Made by a program: the position numbers and the translations under genes. Shown in pieces: positions 31,798 to 39,677 of a stretch of 64,000 bases of DNA (the first letter of the stretch is position 1; each line of letters opens with the position of its first letter). The notes under the pieces were generated by a model. The model saw nothing but the letters and a program-made list of their open reading frames with translations, ran no database searches and was not told where the DNA came from. Source of the DNA: DATMER01 sp963844885 (GTDB lineage: Bacteria > Acidobacteriota > Thermoanaerobaculia > Multivoradales > UBA5704); the NCBI GenBank assembly GCA_963844885.1, contig CAWJQA010000008.1:1-64000 (forward strand). The letters run 5' to 3'.

Positions 31798-31847
31798 GGG
31801 CAACCCTTATGGTTGCCCCCCGGGGCAGGCACAAGGCCTGCCCCTAC
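31794..31847. repeat. Double-hairpin repeat acting as bidirectional terminator
   Basis: Two adjacent perfect hairpins: GGGGCAACC/GGTTGCCCC (31797-31819) and GGGGCAGGC/GCCTGCCCC (31822-31844). The ends TAGGGGCA and TGCCCCTA form outer inverted repeats. It fills the gap between the convergent zinc-ribbon and metK genes; the zinc-ribbon stop codon TAG lies in its left end. I recall similar TAGGGGC...GCCCCTA elements as dispersed intergenic repeats in many bacterial genomes. Confidence 0.7.
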
Positions 31848-31856
31848 AGGCAGGGT

Positions 31857-33038
31857 TCAGGCCGAGAAGGCCATGGTGGGGACGCCTTCGAGCCCGGCCG
31901 CGGCGCGCAGCTCCTCGGCGCGGTGCGTCCGCTCCCAGGAGAAGCCCTCCTCCGTGCGACCGAAGTGGCCGTAGGACGCCGTCTGCTGGTAGATCGGCCG
32001 GCGCAGGTCCAGATACTCGATGATGGCGCGCGGCGAGAGCTTGAAGCGCTCGCGCACCAGGTTCTCGATCGCGCGGTCGCCGATCAGCCCCGTGCCGAAG
32101 GTATCGACGCGCACCGACACCGGCTCGGCCACGCCGATCGCGTAGGCGACCTGCACCTCGACGCGCTCGGCGATGCCGGCCGCGGCCAGGTTCTTTGCCA
32201 CGTGGCGGGCCATGTAGCAGGCCGAGCGGTCGACCTTCGTCGGATCCTTCCCCGAGAAGGCGCCGCCGCCGTGGCGGCCCGTACCGCCGTAGGTGTCGAC
32301 GATGATCTTGCGGCCGGTCAGGCCGCAGTCGCCCTGCGGGCCGCCGACCACGAACCGGCCGGTGGGGTTCACGTGATAGACCGTCCGCTCGTCCAGCAGG
32401 CTCGCCGGAATCTCGGTCTTGATGATCTTCTCGATCACCCCGGAGACGATCTGCTCCTGGGTGACGTCGGGCTCGTGCTGCGTGGAGATGACCACGGTGT
32501 GGACGCGCACCGGCCGGGAGCCTTCGTACTCGACCGTGACCTGGCTCTTGCCGTCGGGCCGCAGCCAGGGGAGCTCGCCGGAGCGCCGCGCCGTGGCCAG
32601 GCGGCGGGTCAGCCGGTGGGCCAGGGTGATCGGCAGCGGCATGAACTCGGACGTCTCGTTGCAGGCGAAGCCGAACATCAGGCCCTGGTCGCCGGCGCCG
32701 CCGGTGTCCACGCCCTGGGCGATGTCCGGCGACTGCGGGTCGATCGCCGACAGCACGGCGCAGGTCTGGCTGTCGAAGCCGAACTCGGCGCGGGTGTAAC
32801 CGATCTCCTTCACCACGCGGCGCGCGATGCCGGGGAAATCGACATAGGCGACGGTCGTGATCTCACCCGCCAGGAACACCATGCCGGTGGTCACGGTGGT
32901 TTCACACGCTACGCGCCCGGTGGGGTCCTGACGGAGCACTTCGTCCAGGATCGCGTCGGAAATCTGGTCAGCCACCTTGTCCGGGTGGCCTTCCGTCACA
33001 GACTCCGACGTAAACAGGTGGGCCTCTCGTTCGTTCAT
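31857..33038 (-). CDS. metK: S-adenosylmethionine synthetase
   Basis: Makes S-adenosylmethionine from methionine and ATP. The 393 residues have the family motifs TSESVTEGHPDKVADQISDAILD, TGMVFLAGEITT, GAGDQGLMFGFA and the P-loop-like GGGAFSGKDPTKVDRSAAY-type segment (here RSACY). The ending RRPIYQQTASYGHFGR is typical. The start is the ATG of MNEREAHLFT; an in-frame ATG 18 bases upstream is less likely. A 194-nt upstream region separates it from a DUF84-like gene on the same strand. Confidence 0.95.
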   Translation of the reverse strand: MNEREAHLFTSESVTEGHPDKVADQISDAILDEVLRQDPTGRVACETTVTTGMVFLAGEITTVAYVDFPGIARRVVKEIGYTRAEFGFDSQTCAVLSAIDPQSPDIAQGVDTGGAGDQGLMFGFACNETSEFMPLPITLAHRLTRRLATARRSGELPWLRPDGKSQVTVEYEGSRPVRVHTVVISTQHEPDVTQEQIVSGVIEKIIKTEIPASLLDERTVYHVNPTGRFVVGGPQGDCGLTGRKIIVDTYGGTGRHGGGAFSGKDPTKVDRSACYMARHVAKNLAAAGIAERVEVQVAYAIGVAEPVSVRVDTFGTGLIGDRAIENLVRERFKLSPRAIIEYLDLRRPIYQQTASYGHFGRTEEGFSWERTHRAEELRAAAGLEGVPTMAFSA

Positions 33039-33232
33039 CGTCGCACCTCTAGCCAACTCCTCAGGCAGAGCGTGGCTCTATCGGGTTTTCGGGCGCGGGA
33101 GCCCGGTGTGGGATACAAGGACAGCCTGGGGTTCCCGTTCGAACCGGCCATGCATGCTACCACGGTCTGCTGAGATAGGTGCCACGACCTCCTCCGAACC
33201 TCCGAACGGGACGCCGGCGGTTCGGCGCAATC
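33039..33232 (-). other. metK upstream region, no gene
   Basis: 194 bp between the DUF84-like gene and metK. It contains a small GC hairpin (33090-33105, CGGGC/GCCCG) without a T-run. I could not match it to any SAM or SAH riboswitch core, and no convincing -35/-10 pair is visible. Confidence 0.5.
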
Positions 33233-33829
33233 TCAGCGCAAGGGGCGGCCTTCCAGGAATCCGTAGAAGAGAGTCGAGATGGCGTGGAGGGTGGAGGTGG
33301 CGATGGCATTGCGCCGGGTCTCGATGCCGCCGGTGAGCGAGCGGGTCATGCCGCCGCTCCGCCGGGTGCCTGGGATGGCGAACGGGATCTGGGCGCTGTC
33401 GAGCCCCGTGATGATCCGGTCCGGGATCTGCACCGAGCCGCTCGACCCCCACGCCTCGCCCAGCGGGCTCCGCACCACCGACCAGTTGCGCACGAAGTAG
33501 CAGGTCTTGCCGTCCACCTCGATCGAGTGGAGCCCCCCCTCCGTCGCCATGTAGAACTGATAGCTTTCGCCCAGCCGGCTCGCGAGGCCGGTCACGCTGG
33601 TCCGGGCGCGCTGGAGGGTCTCCTCGTCCGATACCGGCAGGCCGGTGTGCAGCGGCCCCTCCACGGCCTGCGGCACGACCACGACCGATACGGTCTTGTC
33701 GAGCCCTTCGTGAAAGAATCGGAGGAAGGCGTCGCGGATGCCGAGCAGGGTGTCCGGGTTGTTCCCGGCCACCGCCACCTCGACGCCCGATTGGAGTTTC
33801 TGCCAGAAGCTCTTGGTATCCGTATTCAT
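33233..33829 (-). CDS. DUF84/YjjX-like non-canonical purine NTPase
   Basis: 198 residues. VAVAGNNPDTLLGIRDAFLRFF is a variant of the family's GSxNPVK..A(V/I)..AF substrate loop, followed by VEGPLHTGLPVSDEETLQRARTSV, an ATEGGLHSIEV segment equivalent to the (G)xEGG motif, and SGGMTRSLTGGIETRR. The family hydrolyses ITP/XTP or related nucleotides; the lysine of the usual NPVK motif is not conserved here, so activity is uncertain. It is divergent from the methyltransferase gene, with only about 10 bp between start codons. Confidence 0.65.
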   Translation of the reverse strand: MNTDTKSFWQKLQSGVEVAVAGNNPDTLLGIRDAFLRFFHEGLDKTVSVVVVPQAVEGPLHTGLPVSDEETLQRARTSVTGLASRLGESYQFYMATEGGLHSIEVDGKTCYFVRNWSVVRSPLGEAWGSSGSVQIPDRIITGLDSAQIPFAIPGTRRSGGMTRSLTGGIETRRNAIATSTLHAISTLFYGFLEGRPLR

Positions 33830-33839
33830 GGTATCCGTG

Positions 33840-34646
33840 ATGTCCGTAATTACCAGTCGCCAGAATCCGAGGTTGAAGGATATTCGCCGGCTCCGGCGAA
33901 GTAAAGGCGATCACGCCTTGCTGGAAGGACCGCACCTAGTCGGCGAGGCCGTCGCCGCCGGGATCGGGTTGGAGACCGTTCTGGCGACGCCCGCCTGGCT
34001 GAAGTCGCCCGAAGGCCGGATGCTGGCCCCGAGCCTGCCGCCTCCCGTGGAGGTCGCGCCCGAGCTCCTCGACGAGCTCACCGACTCCGACTCTCCGCGC
34101 GGCGTCCTCGCCGTGGCCCGCCTCCCGCGCTCCGGAGCCGCCGTGCTCCCCGTCCGCGCAGGCGGAGTCTATCTCTTCTTGGACGGTCTGCAGGACCCCG
34201 GCAACCTCGGAGCGCTCGCCCGGGTCGCCGAAGCCTCGGGAGCGACGGCGCTCGCTCTCTCTCCCGGCACGGTCCACCCGAACCACCCGCGCGCCCTGCG
34301 CGCCTCGGCCGGCAGCCTGCTGCGCCTCCCCGTCGCGGTCGGCGTGGAGGCCGCGGACCTCGACCACCGCCTCGCGCCGGTCCGGCCGCGCTGGATGGCG
34401 CTCGACCCCCGCGGCGGCACCGGCCTCTGGGACGCCCCCCTGGACGGCACGCTCGTTCTCGCCGTAGGAGCCGAAGGACCCGGCCTCTCGCAGGAGCTGC
34501 GGGAGCGCGCCGGCCTGCGTCTGACGATTCCCGTCGAGCCGCCCGTCGAGTCGCTCAACGCCACAGTGGCCGCGGCGCTGGTGCTCTTCGAGGTCCGCCG
34601 CCGCCGGCTTTGCTCCTCGGACTCATGGTTTAATACCGCGCCATGA
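33840..34646 (+). CDS. SpoU/TrmH-family RNA 2'-O-methyltransferase
   Basis: 268 residues of the SPOUT class. It has an N-terminal substrate-binding domain (SVITSRQNPRLKDIRRLRRSKGDHALLEGPHLVGEAV) and a C-terminal knotted SAM domain with motif 1 LDGLQDPGNLGALARVAEASGA, motif 2 LVLAVGAEGPGLS and motif 3 IPVEPPVESLNATVAAALVLFE. It is probably a 23S rRNA or tRNA ribose methylase; the target base cannot be read off. The stop overlaps rpiB (ATGA). Alternative ATG at 33828. Confidence 0.9.
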   Translation: MSVITSRQNPRLKDIRRLRRSKGDHALLEGPHLVGEAVAAGIGLETVLATPAWLKSPEGRMLAPSLPPPVEVAPELLDELTDSDSPRGVLAVARLPRSGAAVLPVRAGGVYLFLDGLQDPGNLGALARVAEASGATALALSPGTVHPNHPRALRASAGSLLRLPVAVGVEAADLDHRLAPVRPRWMALDPRGGTGLWDAPLDGTLVLAVGAEGPGLSQELRERAGLRLTIPVEPPVESLNATVAAALVLFEVRRRRLCSSDSWFNTAP

Positions 34647-35074
34647 AGATCGGCATCGGGTCGGACCACGCGGGCTTCCGCTACAAGGAAGAGATCCGGC
34701 GTTTCCTCGCGGAGGCCGGGCACGAGGTGAAGGACTTCGGCACGGACTCGGAGGAGTCCGGCGACTACCCCGTCTACATCCGGCCGGTGGCCGAGGCCGT
34801 CGCGGCCGGCGAGGTCGAGCGCGGCATCGTGCTCGGCGGCTCGGGCAACGGCGAAGCCATGGTGGCCAACCGCGTCCCCGGCGTCCGTTGTGCCCTCTGC
34901 TGGAACACCGAGTCGGCCCGCCTCGGCCGCCAACACAACGACGCCAACATGATCTCCCTCGGCCAGCGCATGATGACGCTGGAGACCGCCCTGGAGATCG
35001 TCCGGATCTGGCTCGAGACGCCCTTCGAGGGTGGACGCCACGTCCGGCGGATCCGGATGATCGACGAAGAGTGA
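34643..35074 (+). CDS. rpiB: Ribose-5-phosphate isomerase B
   Basis: 143 residues of the RpiB/LacAB family, interconverting ribose-5-phosphate and ribulose-5-phosphate. Motifs are IGSDHAGFRYKEEI, SGDYPVYI, GGSGNGEAMVANRVPGVRCALCWN (catalytic Cys) and HNDANMISLGQRM. It overlaps the upstream methyltransferase gene by 4 bp and murB by 4 bp, so the three form a tight operon. Confidence 0.93.
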   Translation: MKIGIGSDHAGFRYKEEIRRFLAEAGHEVKDFGTDSEESGDYPVYIRPVAEAVAAGEVERGIVLGGSGNGEAMVANRVPGVRCALCWNTESARLGRQHNDANMISLGQRMMTLETALEIVRIWLETPFEGGRHVRRIRMIDEE

Positions 35075-36000
35075 GCCAGGCCCTCGTCGAAGCGCTCGGT
35101 GCGGAGAGGGTCCGGCGGCAGGAGATCCTGGCCCCCTACACCACTTTCAAGATCGGCGGGCCGGCCGACCTCTTCTATGAGCCCGCGAGCGCCGATGAGC
35201 TGGCGAGGGCCATCCAGGCGGCGCGGGAGCACGGTGTCCCCTGGTTCCTCCTCGGCACCGGCGCCAACATCCTGATCGGCGACCGTGGCTTCCGCGGGCT
35301 CGCCATCCGCAACCTCGCCCGCCACATGGAGGTCCGCCCCGGGAACCGGGTGTGGGCCGAGAGCGGCGCGGTGGTCCATCCCGATCTCATCGAGCTGGCC
35401 GTCTCCCACGGCCTCTCCGGCTTGGAGCACTACGTGGGCATCCCCTCAACCGTCGGCGGAGCGCTCTGGCAGAACCTCCACTTCCTCGCGCCCGCGCCGG
35501 CCCGGGAGCGGACCATGTTCATCGCGGAGGTCACCCAATCCGCCGAGATCCTCACCGAGGAAGGCGAGCGCCGGACGGCCGGCGTCGGCTACTTCGAGTT
35601 CGGCTATGACGACTCGATCCTCCATCACCGGCGCGACGTGGTGCTCTCGGTGACCTTCCAGCTCCAACCCGGCGATCCGGAGAGGATGCGCCGCGTCATG
35701 GAAGAGAACCTCCAGTGGCGGCGCGAGCGCCATCCACCTCTCGAGACGGAGCCGAGCGCCGGCTCGGTCTTCAAGAAGATTCAGGGCATCGGCGCCGGCC
35801 GCCTGATCGACGAGTGCGGTCTCAAAGGGACCCGCATGGGCGGCGCCCTGGTCACCCCCCGGCACGCCAACATCCTCATCAATACCGGCGGCGCCACGGC
35901 CGCCGACGTCCACGCCCTGATCGCCCACATCCAGGAGGTCGTCGAGCAGCGGACCGGTCACCGGCTGGAGCCCGAGATCGGCTTCATCGGCGAGCTCTGA
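35071..36000 (+). CDS. murB: UDP-N-acetylmuramate dehydrogenase
   Basis: Reduces UDP-GlcNAc-enolpyruvate to UDP-MurNAc with NADPH and FAD in peptidoglycan synthesis. 309 residues: TTFKIGGPADLFYEP, LLGTGANILIGDRGFRG (FAD), GIPSTVGGALWQN, the catalytic serine region EPSAGSVFKKI and the final EIGFIGEL glutamate. It appears to be the short type (Tyr-loop lacking) or intermediate. The start is the GTG at 35071 overlapping the rpiB stop; the frame is open upstream, but it reads rpiB out of frame. Confidence 0.93.
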   Translation: MSQALVEALGAERVRRQEILAPYTTFKIGGPADLFYEPASADELARAIQAAREHGVPWFLLGTGANILIGDRGFRGLAIRNLARHMEVRPGNRVWAESGAVVHPDLIELAVSHGLSGLEHYVGIPSTVGGALWQNLHFLAPAPARERTMFIAEVTQSAEILTEEGERRTAGVGYFEFGYDDSILHHRRDVVLSVTFQLQPGDPERMRRVMEENLQWRRERHPPLETEPSAGSVFKKIQGIGAGRLIDECGLKGTRMGGALVTPRHANILINTGGATAADVHALIAHIQEVVEQRTGHRLEPEIGFIGEL

Positions 36001-36138
36001 TCCCACCCCGCGGTCCACCCCTCCCTACCTTTTGGCAGGTGGCGCCCTGCCCTCCCTGGGAGCTAAACAGGAGGTGCGGTATTTAATCCGAGCCGGGCGG
36101 AGTCGGGCCCGGCCTCTTCCGGAAGAGGATGCTTCCAC

Positions 36139-37449
36139 ATGGCTCTGACCACTGAAGACCCGGCCCTCGAGCCGTTCGTTCAAGCCGTCACACGCCCAGC
36201 GGGCCAGCCTGCCGCCGCTGACACGCCCTGGCGCGACCGTTTCGCCCTCCGCACGCGCGGGATGACCAGCTCGGCCATCCGCGAGCTGCTCAAGCTGACG
36301 GCCGACCCCGAGATCATCTCCTTCGCCGGCGGCCTCCCCGCGCCGGAGGTGTTTCCCCTGGCCGAGATCCGGGCCGCCACAGACCTCGTCCTCGCGCAGC
36401 AGGGGGCCGCGGCCCTGCAGTACAGCACCACCGAAGGGTATCTTCCCCTGCGCGAGCTCCTGGTCCGGCACATGGGCCGCTACGGCATCCATGTCACCCC
36501 GGCCAACATCCTGATCACCACGGGCGCCCAGCAGGCCCTCGACCTCATCGGCAAGCTGTTCATCAACTCAGGCGACCGCATCCTCACCGAGGAGCCCACC
36601 TACCTCGGAGCGATCCAGGCCTTCAGCGCCTACCAGGCGCAGTACCTGTCGGTGCCCATCGACGACGACGGCATGGACATGGATAAGCTGGAGGAGGCTC
36701 TCCGCGCCGGGCCGAAGTTCCTCTACGTCCTGCCCAACTTCCAGAACCCGGCCGGAGTCACCCTCAGCCTGGAGCGCCGCTGGCGACTGGTCGAGCTCGC
36801 AGCCCGCTACGGCACCCCGATCGTCGAGGACGACCCGTACGGCCAGCTCCGCTACGAGGGCGACCACCTGCCGCCGCTCGTCCAGATCGACGCCGAGCAC
36901 CACGGCAGCAACGGCGGTACCAAGTTCCGCGGCGGCGTGATCTACCTCGGGACGATGTCCAAAACCCTCGCCCCCGGCCTGCGGGTCGGCTGGGTGGTGG
37001 CGCCCGAGGAGGTCATGGAGAAGCTGGTGCAGATGAAGCAGGGCGCGGACCTCCACACCAGCACCCTGAACCAGATGATCGCCTACGAGACCGCCCGCGG
37101 CGGCTTCCTCGACCGGCACGTCAAGCTCGTCCGCCAAGTCTACCGCCAGCGCCGCGACGCCATGCTCTCCGCCCTGGAGAGCCACGCGCCGGCCAGCGTG
37201 CGCTGGACCCGCCCGCAGGGAGGCCTTTTCCTATGGCTGACGATGCCCGAAGGGCTGGACTCCAAGGAGATCTTCCCCGAGGCCCTCGAGGAGAAAGTCG
37301 CCTACGTACCCGGCTCCGCCTTCTACCCGAACGGCGGCGGCGAGCGCAGCATGCGCCTCAACTTCTCCTACTGCACGCCGGAGGTCATCACCGAGGGCAT
37401 CCGGCGCCTGTGCAGCGTGATCGCCTGCCGGCTCCGCCGAGCGGCCTGA
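36139..37449 (+). CDS. PLP-dependent aminotransferase (2-aminoadipate/LysN-like, class I/II)
   Basis: 436 residues, fold type I. MTSSAIRELLKLTADPEIISFAGGLPAPEVFP is typical of the LysN/ARO8-like subgroup also found in MocR regulators, but no wHTH domain precedes it. TTGAQQALDLI, NFQNPAGVTLS, VEDDPYGQLRYEG and YLGTMSKTLAPGLRVGWVV (PLP lysine in SKT) are visible. The substrate is probably an aromatic, branched-chain or aminoadipate amino acid; it cannot be settled here. The 138-bp upstream gap holds no gene. Confidence 0.88.
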   Translation: MALTTEDPALEPFVQAVTRPAGQPAAADTPWRDRFALRTRGMTSSAIRELLKLTADPEIISFAGGLPAPEVFPLAEIRAATDLVLAQQGAAALQYSTTEGYLPLRELLVRHMGRYGIHVTPANILITTGAQQALDLIGKLFINSGDRILTEEPTYLGAIQAFSAYQAQYLSVPIDDDGMDMDKLEEALRAGPKFLYVLPNFQNPAGVTLSLERRWRLVELAARYGTPIVEDDPYGQLRYEGDHLPPLVQIDAEHHGSNGGTKFRGGVIYLGTMSKTLAPGLRVGWVVAPEEVMEKLVQMKQGADLHTSTLNQMIAYETARGGFLDRHVKLVRQVYRQRRDAMLSALESHAPASVRWTRPQGGLFLWLTMPEGLDSKEIFPEALEEKVAYVPGSAFYPNGGGERSMRLNFSYCTPEVITEGIRRLCSVIACRLRRAA

Positions 37450-37490
37450 AACCCTCTCCTGTTTTTCTTCTGGTCCCGGAACGGAAGTTG

Positions 37491-37519
37491 TTGACTTCCG
37501 CTCCGGTCTCCTTTATTCT
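37491..37519 (+). promoter_or_regulatory. Sigma-70-type promoter
   Basis: TTGACT (37491-37496), 17-bp spacer, TATTCT (37514-37519). It would give a leader of about 95 nt to the gene starting at 37620, which has AAGGAG upstream of its ATG. Confidence 0.5.
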
Positions 37520-37619
37520 CTGGGGCGTAAACCCGGCGCAACACAGCGCCACACACAAAAACGGCCCGAACGAGGAAACATCCCCCACCCGGGCCCAGCC
37601 ACGCAAGGAGAACGATTCC

Positions 37620-38138
37620 ATGCGCAGCCGAGTGAATGGTAGCACCCCTGTCCCGACGCCCGTGAACGCGTTCACCGAGGAGTACCTGGCGCTGCTCAAC
37701 GAGCGGGACGAGCCAGTCACCGCGGGCGAGGCGGACTACGCCGGACCCTGGAGCGTCGAGGATCTTCCGCGCGGCGGTCACGCCCTGCTCCGCTCGGGCC
37801 AGGATCTGGACACCGACCGGCCCTACGCGATCTTCTCCTTGCTGGAGCTGGCGCAGGTCGCGGCTGCCGTCCTGCCGGGCACGGGGCGCGAGAAGAAGTA
37901 CCGTCTCGGTCCGGACGAGGAGCCCGGCCGCGGTTATCCGATCTTCCGGTCCGGCGAGACCGTCGGATACGTCCAGCTCTTCGACGAGGATCTCGTCGCG
38001 TCGCTCAACGTGATCGACTTCCTGCTGGCGTCGCCGCACGACTTCGCCTGGCTGCTGGAGGCGGCCGGAGGTCTCGCCCTCCAGCACGTCGGCCGGATCT
38101 CCATGGCCCGGGTCCATCGGCCGGTAGCCGGCCGGTAG
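37620..38138 (+). CDS. Hypothetical protein, 172 residues
   Basis: I do not recognise it. ATG at 37620 with AAGGAG at good spacing. It looks soluble and acidic in places: NAFTEEYLALLNERDEPVTAGEADYAGPW, then GGHALLRSGQDLDTDRPYAIFSLLELAQVAAAVL, YPIFRSGETVGYVQLFDEDLVASLNVIDFLLASPHDF. No signal peptide, membrane segment or catalytic motif stands out. It has its own promoter upstream and a hairpin downstream, so it is monocistronic. Confidence 0.7.
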   Translation: MRSRVNGSTPVPTPVNAFTEEYLALLNERDEPVTAGEADYAGPWSVEDLPRGGHALLRSGQDLDTDRPYAIFSLLELAQVAAAVLPGTGREKKYRLGPDEEPGRGYPIFRSGETVGYVQLFDEDLVASLNVIDFLLASPHDFAWLLEAAGGLALQHVGRISMARVHRPVAGR

Positions 38139-38183
38139 CCGCCCCTCCCCTCCCCCATCGGGCGGGCCGCCTTCCTACCCCTG

Positions 38184-38203
38184 GACGGCGGTCCGCCGTC
38201 TTT
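38184..38203 (+). terminator. Short GC hairpin with T-run
   Basis: GACGGC-ggtcc-GCCGTC followed by TTT, 45 bp after the stop of the 172-residue gene and before the oxidoreductase operon. Confidence 0.55.
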
Positions 38204-38279
38204 CCGAGCGTGGCACGGTCTTTCTCCCGATCCAAGAATGGGTGTCGAAAGAAGCGCCGATCCGGAGGAGAGGAAACCC

Positions 38280-39677
38280 ATGATCGAAACCATTGCGGAA
38301 AGGCCCAAGCCCTTCGTCTTCCCTGAATTCTGCAAGGGCTGTGGGCGATGTATCGACGCCTGTCCGAAGCACTGCATCTCCCACGGCACCGAGATCAACC
38401 CGGCCACGGGTCTGATCCCCATCATCCTGGACCTGGAAGCGTGCAACGGCTGCGGGCTCTGCATCACCGCCTGCCCCGAGCCTTACGGTCTCCAGCCGCA
38501 GGAAGAAGGCTGGGAGCTCGAAGACCCGAAGCACCACCTCGGCCCGCGCCACACCACCGCGCCCGTGCCCGTCGACATCCCGGACACGGTCGAGCCGCTG
38601 CCCGAGGTCGAGCCGCTCGTCCTCAAGGGGAACTACGCGGCGGCGATCGGAGCGCTGCTGGCCGGCTGCCGCCACTTCTTCGGCTACCCGATCACCCCCT
38701 CGACCGAAGGCGCCGAGCTGATGGCCAGGCTCCTGCCGAAGCTCGACGGGGTCTTCATGCAGGCGGTCAGCGAGGTCGCCACGGTCAACCACATGTACGG
38801 CTGCGGCGGCGCCGGCCTGCGCTCCATGACCTTCACCTCCTCGCCCGGCTTCAGCCTCATGCTCGAAGGCATCTCCTACATGATCGGCGCCGAGGTGCCC
38901 GGCGTCTTCATCGACGTCATGCGCGGCGGACCGGGCCTCGGCAACATCGCGCCCGAGCAGTCCGACATCAAGCTCGCCTGCCGCGGCCTCGGCCACGGCA
39001 ACACCCAGGCGATCGTCCTCGCCCCCTCCACGCCGCAGGAGATGCTCGACCTGACGCGGCTCGCCTTCGACCTGAGCTTCAAGTACCGCAACCCCGTGGT
39101 CATCCTGGGCGACGGCTACCTGGGCCAGATGACCGGCAAGGTCAAGCTTCCCGCCACCGTGGTCAAGCCCGGCCTCCCCGCTTGGGCCGTCTGGGGCGAC
39201 CACGACCACCGGCGCAACCTGATCTGCTCCATTCATCTGAGCGAGGCCGAACTCGAGGCGCACAACGAGCACCTGTTCGACAAGTATGAGCAGATGACCG
39301 CGGCCGAGCAACGGGCCGACCTCTTCCATATGGACGACGCCGAAACCGTGGTCGTCGCCTGCAACACTCCTGCGCGGATGGCGAAGGGAGCCGTCGAGGC
39401 GCTGCGTGCCGAAGGCGGCAGGGTGGGACTCTTCCGGCCGATCACTCTCTGGCCGTTCCCGCTCAAGCTCCTCCAGCCCCACCTGGGTCACATCGACCGC
39501 TTCGTCGTGGTGGAGGCCAGCGACGGCCAGCTCGAAGACGAGCTGCGCCTCGCCCTGAGTTACGCCGGCATCCAGCGCCTGCCGGTCATCGACCGGGTCC
39601 GGCGCTACGGCGGCGTCCTGCCATCCCACAATGAGATCGTCTCCGGCATCGTCGACCTCCAGGAGGTTCCAGTATGA
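38280..39677 (+). CDS. 2-oxoacid:ferredoxin oxidoreductase, ferredoxin (delta) + alpha subunit fusion
   Basis: 465 residues. The N-terminal ~95 form a 2[4Fe-4S] ferredoxin domain (CKGCGRCIDACPKHC and CNGCGLCITACPE). The rest is the alpha subunit of VorB/KorA type (KGNYAAAIGALLAGCRHFFGYPITPSTE, MRGGPGLGNIAPEQSD, then a C-terminal TK C-domain RVGLFRPITLWPFP). Such enzymes oxidise 2-oxoglutarate or branched 2-oxoacids to acyl-CoA, reducing ferredoxin. The subunit set resembles VorABCD/KorABCD. The stop overlaps the next gene by 4 bp. Good GGAGGAG site upstream. Confidence 0.9.
   Translation: MIETIAERPKPFVFPEFCKGCGRCIDACPKHCISHGTEINPATGLIPIILDLEACNGCGLCITACPEPYGLQPQEEGWELEDPKHHLGPRHTTAPVPVDIPDTVEPLPEVEPLVLKGNYAAAIGALLAGCRHFFGYPITPSTEGAELMARLLPKLDGVFMQAVSEVATVNHMYGCGGAGLRSMTFTSSPGFSLMLEGISYMIGAEVPGVFIDVMRGGPGLGNIAPEQSDIKLACRGLGHGNTQAIVLAPSTPQEMLDLTRLAFDLSFKYRNPVVILGDGYLGQMTGKVKLPATVVKPGLPAWAVWGDHDHRRNLICSIHLSEAELEAHNEHLFDKYEQMTAAEQRADLFHMDDAETVVVACNTPARMAKGAVEALRAEGGRVGLFRPITLWPFPLKLLQPHLGHIDRFVVVEASDGQLEDELRLALSYAGIQRLPVIDRVRRYGGVLPSHNEIVSGIVDLQEVPV

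Noticed and set aside
33137..33145. tRNA T-loop-like GTTCGAACC upstream of metK
   Set aside because: The flanking bases do not form a T stem on either strand, and no acceptor or anticodon arms are found.
33039..33232. SAM/SAH riboswitch before metK
   Set aside because: No match to the conserved cores I know, and no terminator with a T-run. A covariance-model search (Infernal with Rfam) would decide.
38211..38226. Sigma-54 -24/-12 site (TGGCACG-N4-TTCTC) upstream of the oxidoreductase operon
   Set aside because: The -24 half is perfect, but the invariant GC of the -12 element is CT here, so it is unlikely to work.
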